From the NCBI RefSeq assembly GCF_000069785.1, contig NC_010530.1:62001-126000 (forward strand): a stretch of DNA of 64,000 nt, given 5' to 3'. This document shows, piece by piece, positions 63,384 through 64,000 of the stretch (position 1 is the stretch's first letter; the number at the start of each line of letters is the position of its first letter). The position numbers and the translations under genes are program-made. The DNA comes from Cupriavidus taiwanensis LMG 19424. Its GTDB lineage: Bacteria; Pseudomonadota; Gammaproteobacteria; Burkholderiales; Burkholderiaceae. The notes under the pieces are model-generated. The model had not been told where the DNA came from and made no database searches. It saw only the letters and a list, made by a program, of their open reading frames with translations.

Positions 63384-63428
63384 TTTGAGACCAAGGCAAT
63401 TAATTTAAAATTGTCTGTATATCAAATA
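63384..63428. promoter_or_regulatory. Promoter region of the Bug gene with shared operator elements
   Basis: TTATTTGAGACCAAGGCAAT (from 63381) resembles the left half of operator 1 at 53369 but lacks the right half. TTGTCTGTATATCAAATA (63411-63428) matches operator 2 at 53398 in 16 of 18 bases. The two elements are 27 bases apart here and 29 at the porin gene. Confidence 0.55.
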
Positions 63429-63478
63429 GCATTGCCACGCCGCCCCCGGCAGGCTGTGCGCCATACATGGGAGACAAC

Positions 63479-64000
63479 ATGAAACGTCGCGCCTGCCTCG
63501 GGCTGCTTCTTCTTGCCGGGCTTACCGCCACGGCTTCTGCCAACGCTGCTGCCTATCCGGAGAAGATGGTTCGCATCGTAGTGCCATCGATCGCGGGCAG
63601 CGCCCCCGACATCATCGCGCGCCAGGTTGCCGAACGCCTTACTGCCGTGTGGAAACAGCAGGTCATCGTCGAAAACAAGCCAGGCGGCAACGGCATTGTT
63701 GCCATGACTGCACTGCGGCAATCGGCGCCGGACGGCTACACACTGGGCCTGTTCCATGCTGCGGCCGCAGTGATCACGCCAATGATGTACAAGGAGGCCA
63801 AGTTCGACATTCAGCGGGACACGGAGGTCGCGTCGACACTGGCCTACACGCCCATGATGTTCGTTGCCGATCCTAAATCGGGATACCAAAGTCTTGCTGA
63901 AGTGCTCAAGGCAGGAAAGGCTAGTCCAGACGATATCGCCATCGGCAGTCCGACCCGTGGATCAGTGCCTCACTTGACCGCCGAGATGATGGGCCAGTTG
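63479..64000 (+). CDS. Bug/TctC-family solute receptor, partial (cut by window end)
   Basis: The first 174 residues of a Bug receptor are present; the gene continues beyond the window. The signal peptide MKRRACLGLLLLAGLTATASA is followed by YPEKMVRIVVPSIAGSAPD, and ENKPGGNGIVAMTALRQSAPDG is the second family mark. GGAGA precedes the ATG. Like the porin gene it uses a less GC-biased codon set. Its promoter shares elements with the porin promoter, so it likely supplies the same catabolic pathway. Confidence 0.88.
   Translation, partial: MKRRACLGLLLLAGLTATASANAAAYPEKMVRIVVPSIAGSAPDIIARQVAERLTAVWKQQVIVENKPGGNGIVAMTALRQSAPDGYTLGLFHAAAAVITPMMYKEAKFDIQRDTEVASTLAYTPMMFVADPKSGYQSLAEVLKAGKASPDDIAIGSPTRGSVPHLTAEMMGQL

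Overview
The window looks like a chromosomal segment of a GC-rich betaproteobacterium, most likely Cupriavidus or a close Burkholderiales relative. The evidence is indirect: high GC, three Bug/TctC-type receptors, many LysR regulators beside small catabolic operons, a beta-type porin, and dispersed short repeats. No 16S or other marker gene is present, so the genus is an inference. I saw no tRNA, rRNA, insertion sequence, prophage or CRISPR array.

Layout. 0-10.2 kb: an orphan Liv-type receptor, an SDR dehydrogenase, a LysR/AtuA-like/Bug locus, a secreted methyl-parathion-hydrolase-like metallohydrolase, a GNAT acetyltransferase, AMP nucleosidase (amn) and OmpW. 10.5-12.6 kb: leuA behind a leader with a predicted leucine attenuator. 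12.8-17.2 kb: an Ig-like lipoprotein and the Fur-boxed feoA-feoB-Cys-rich operon. 17.5-22.6 kb: LysR, AidB-like acyl-CoA dehydrogenase, Bug receptor and CoA transferase. 22.7-28.5 kb: lactate utilisation (lldP, lutB, lutC, lutA, lldR) with a perfect LldR-type operator. 28.7-42.5 kb: AI-2E-family permease, ethanolamine ammonia-lyase (eutBC), a YbaK deacylase, LysR plus MHS-type transporter, fpr, fumC, LysR, a Cys-rich DUF326 protein and a membrane diguanylate cyclase. 42.7-52.8 kb: a CHASE/PAS/GGDEF/EAL protein, a putative 2-aminoethylphosphonate ABC transporter, a PadR-like regulator, a candidate small RNA, a DMT exporter and fur.

53.3-64 kb: an apparent catabolic island. It holds a porin, an alpha/beta hydrolase, an aryl-CoA ligase, a VOC-fold enzyme, a salicylyl-CoA-hydroxylase-like flavoprotein, a hotdog thioesterase, a maleate-isomerase-like enzyme, an MFS transporter, a TetR regulator and a Bug receptor cut by the window end. 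The enzymes fit a route of CoA activation, ring hydroxylation, release of the acid, ring cleavage, then maleate to fumarate. The porin and hydrolase promoters share a 17-bp dyad over their -35 boxes, and the porin and Bug promoters share a second element. This points to one local regulon and is the most interesting part of the window.
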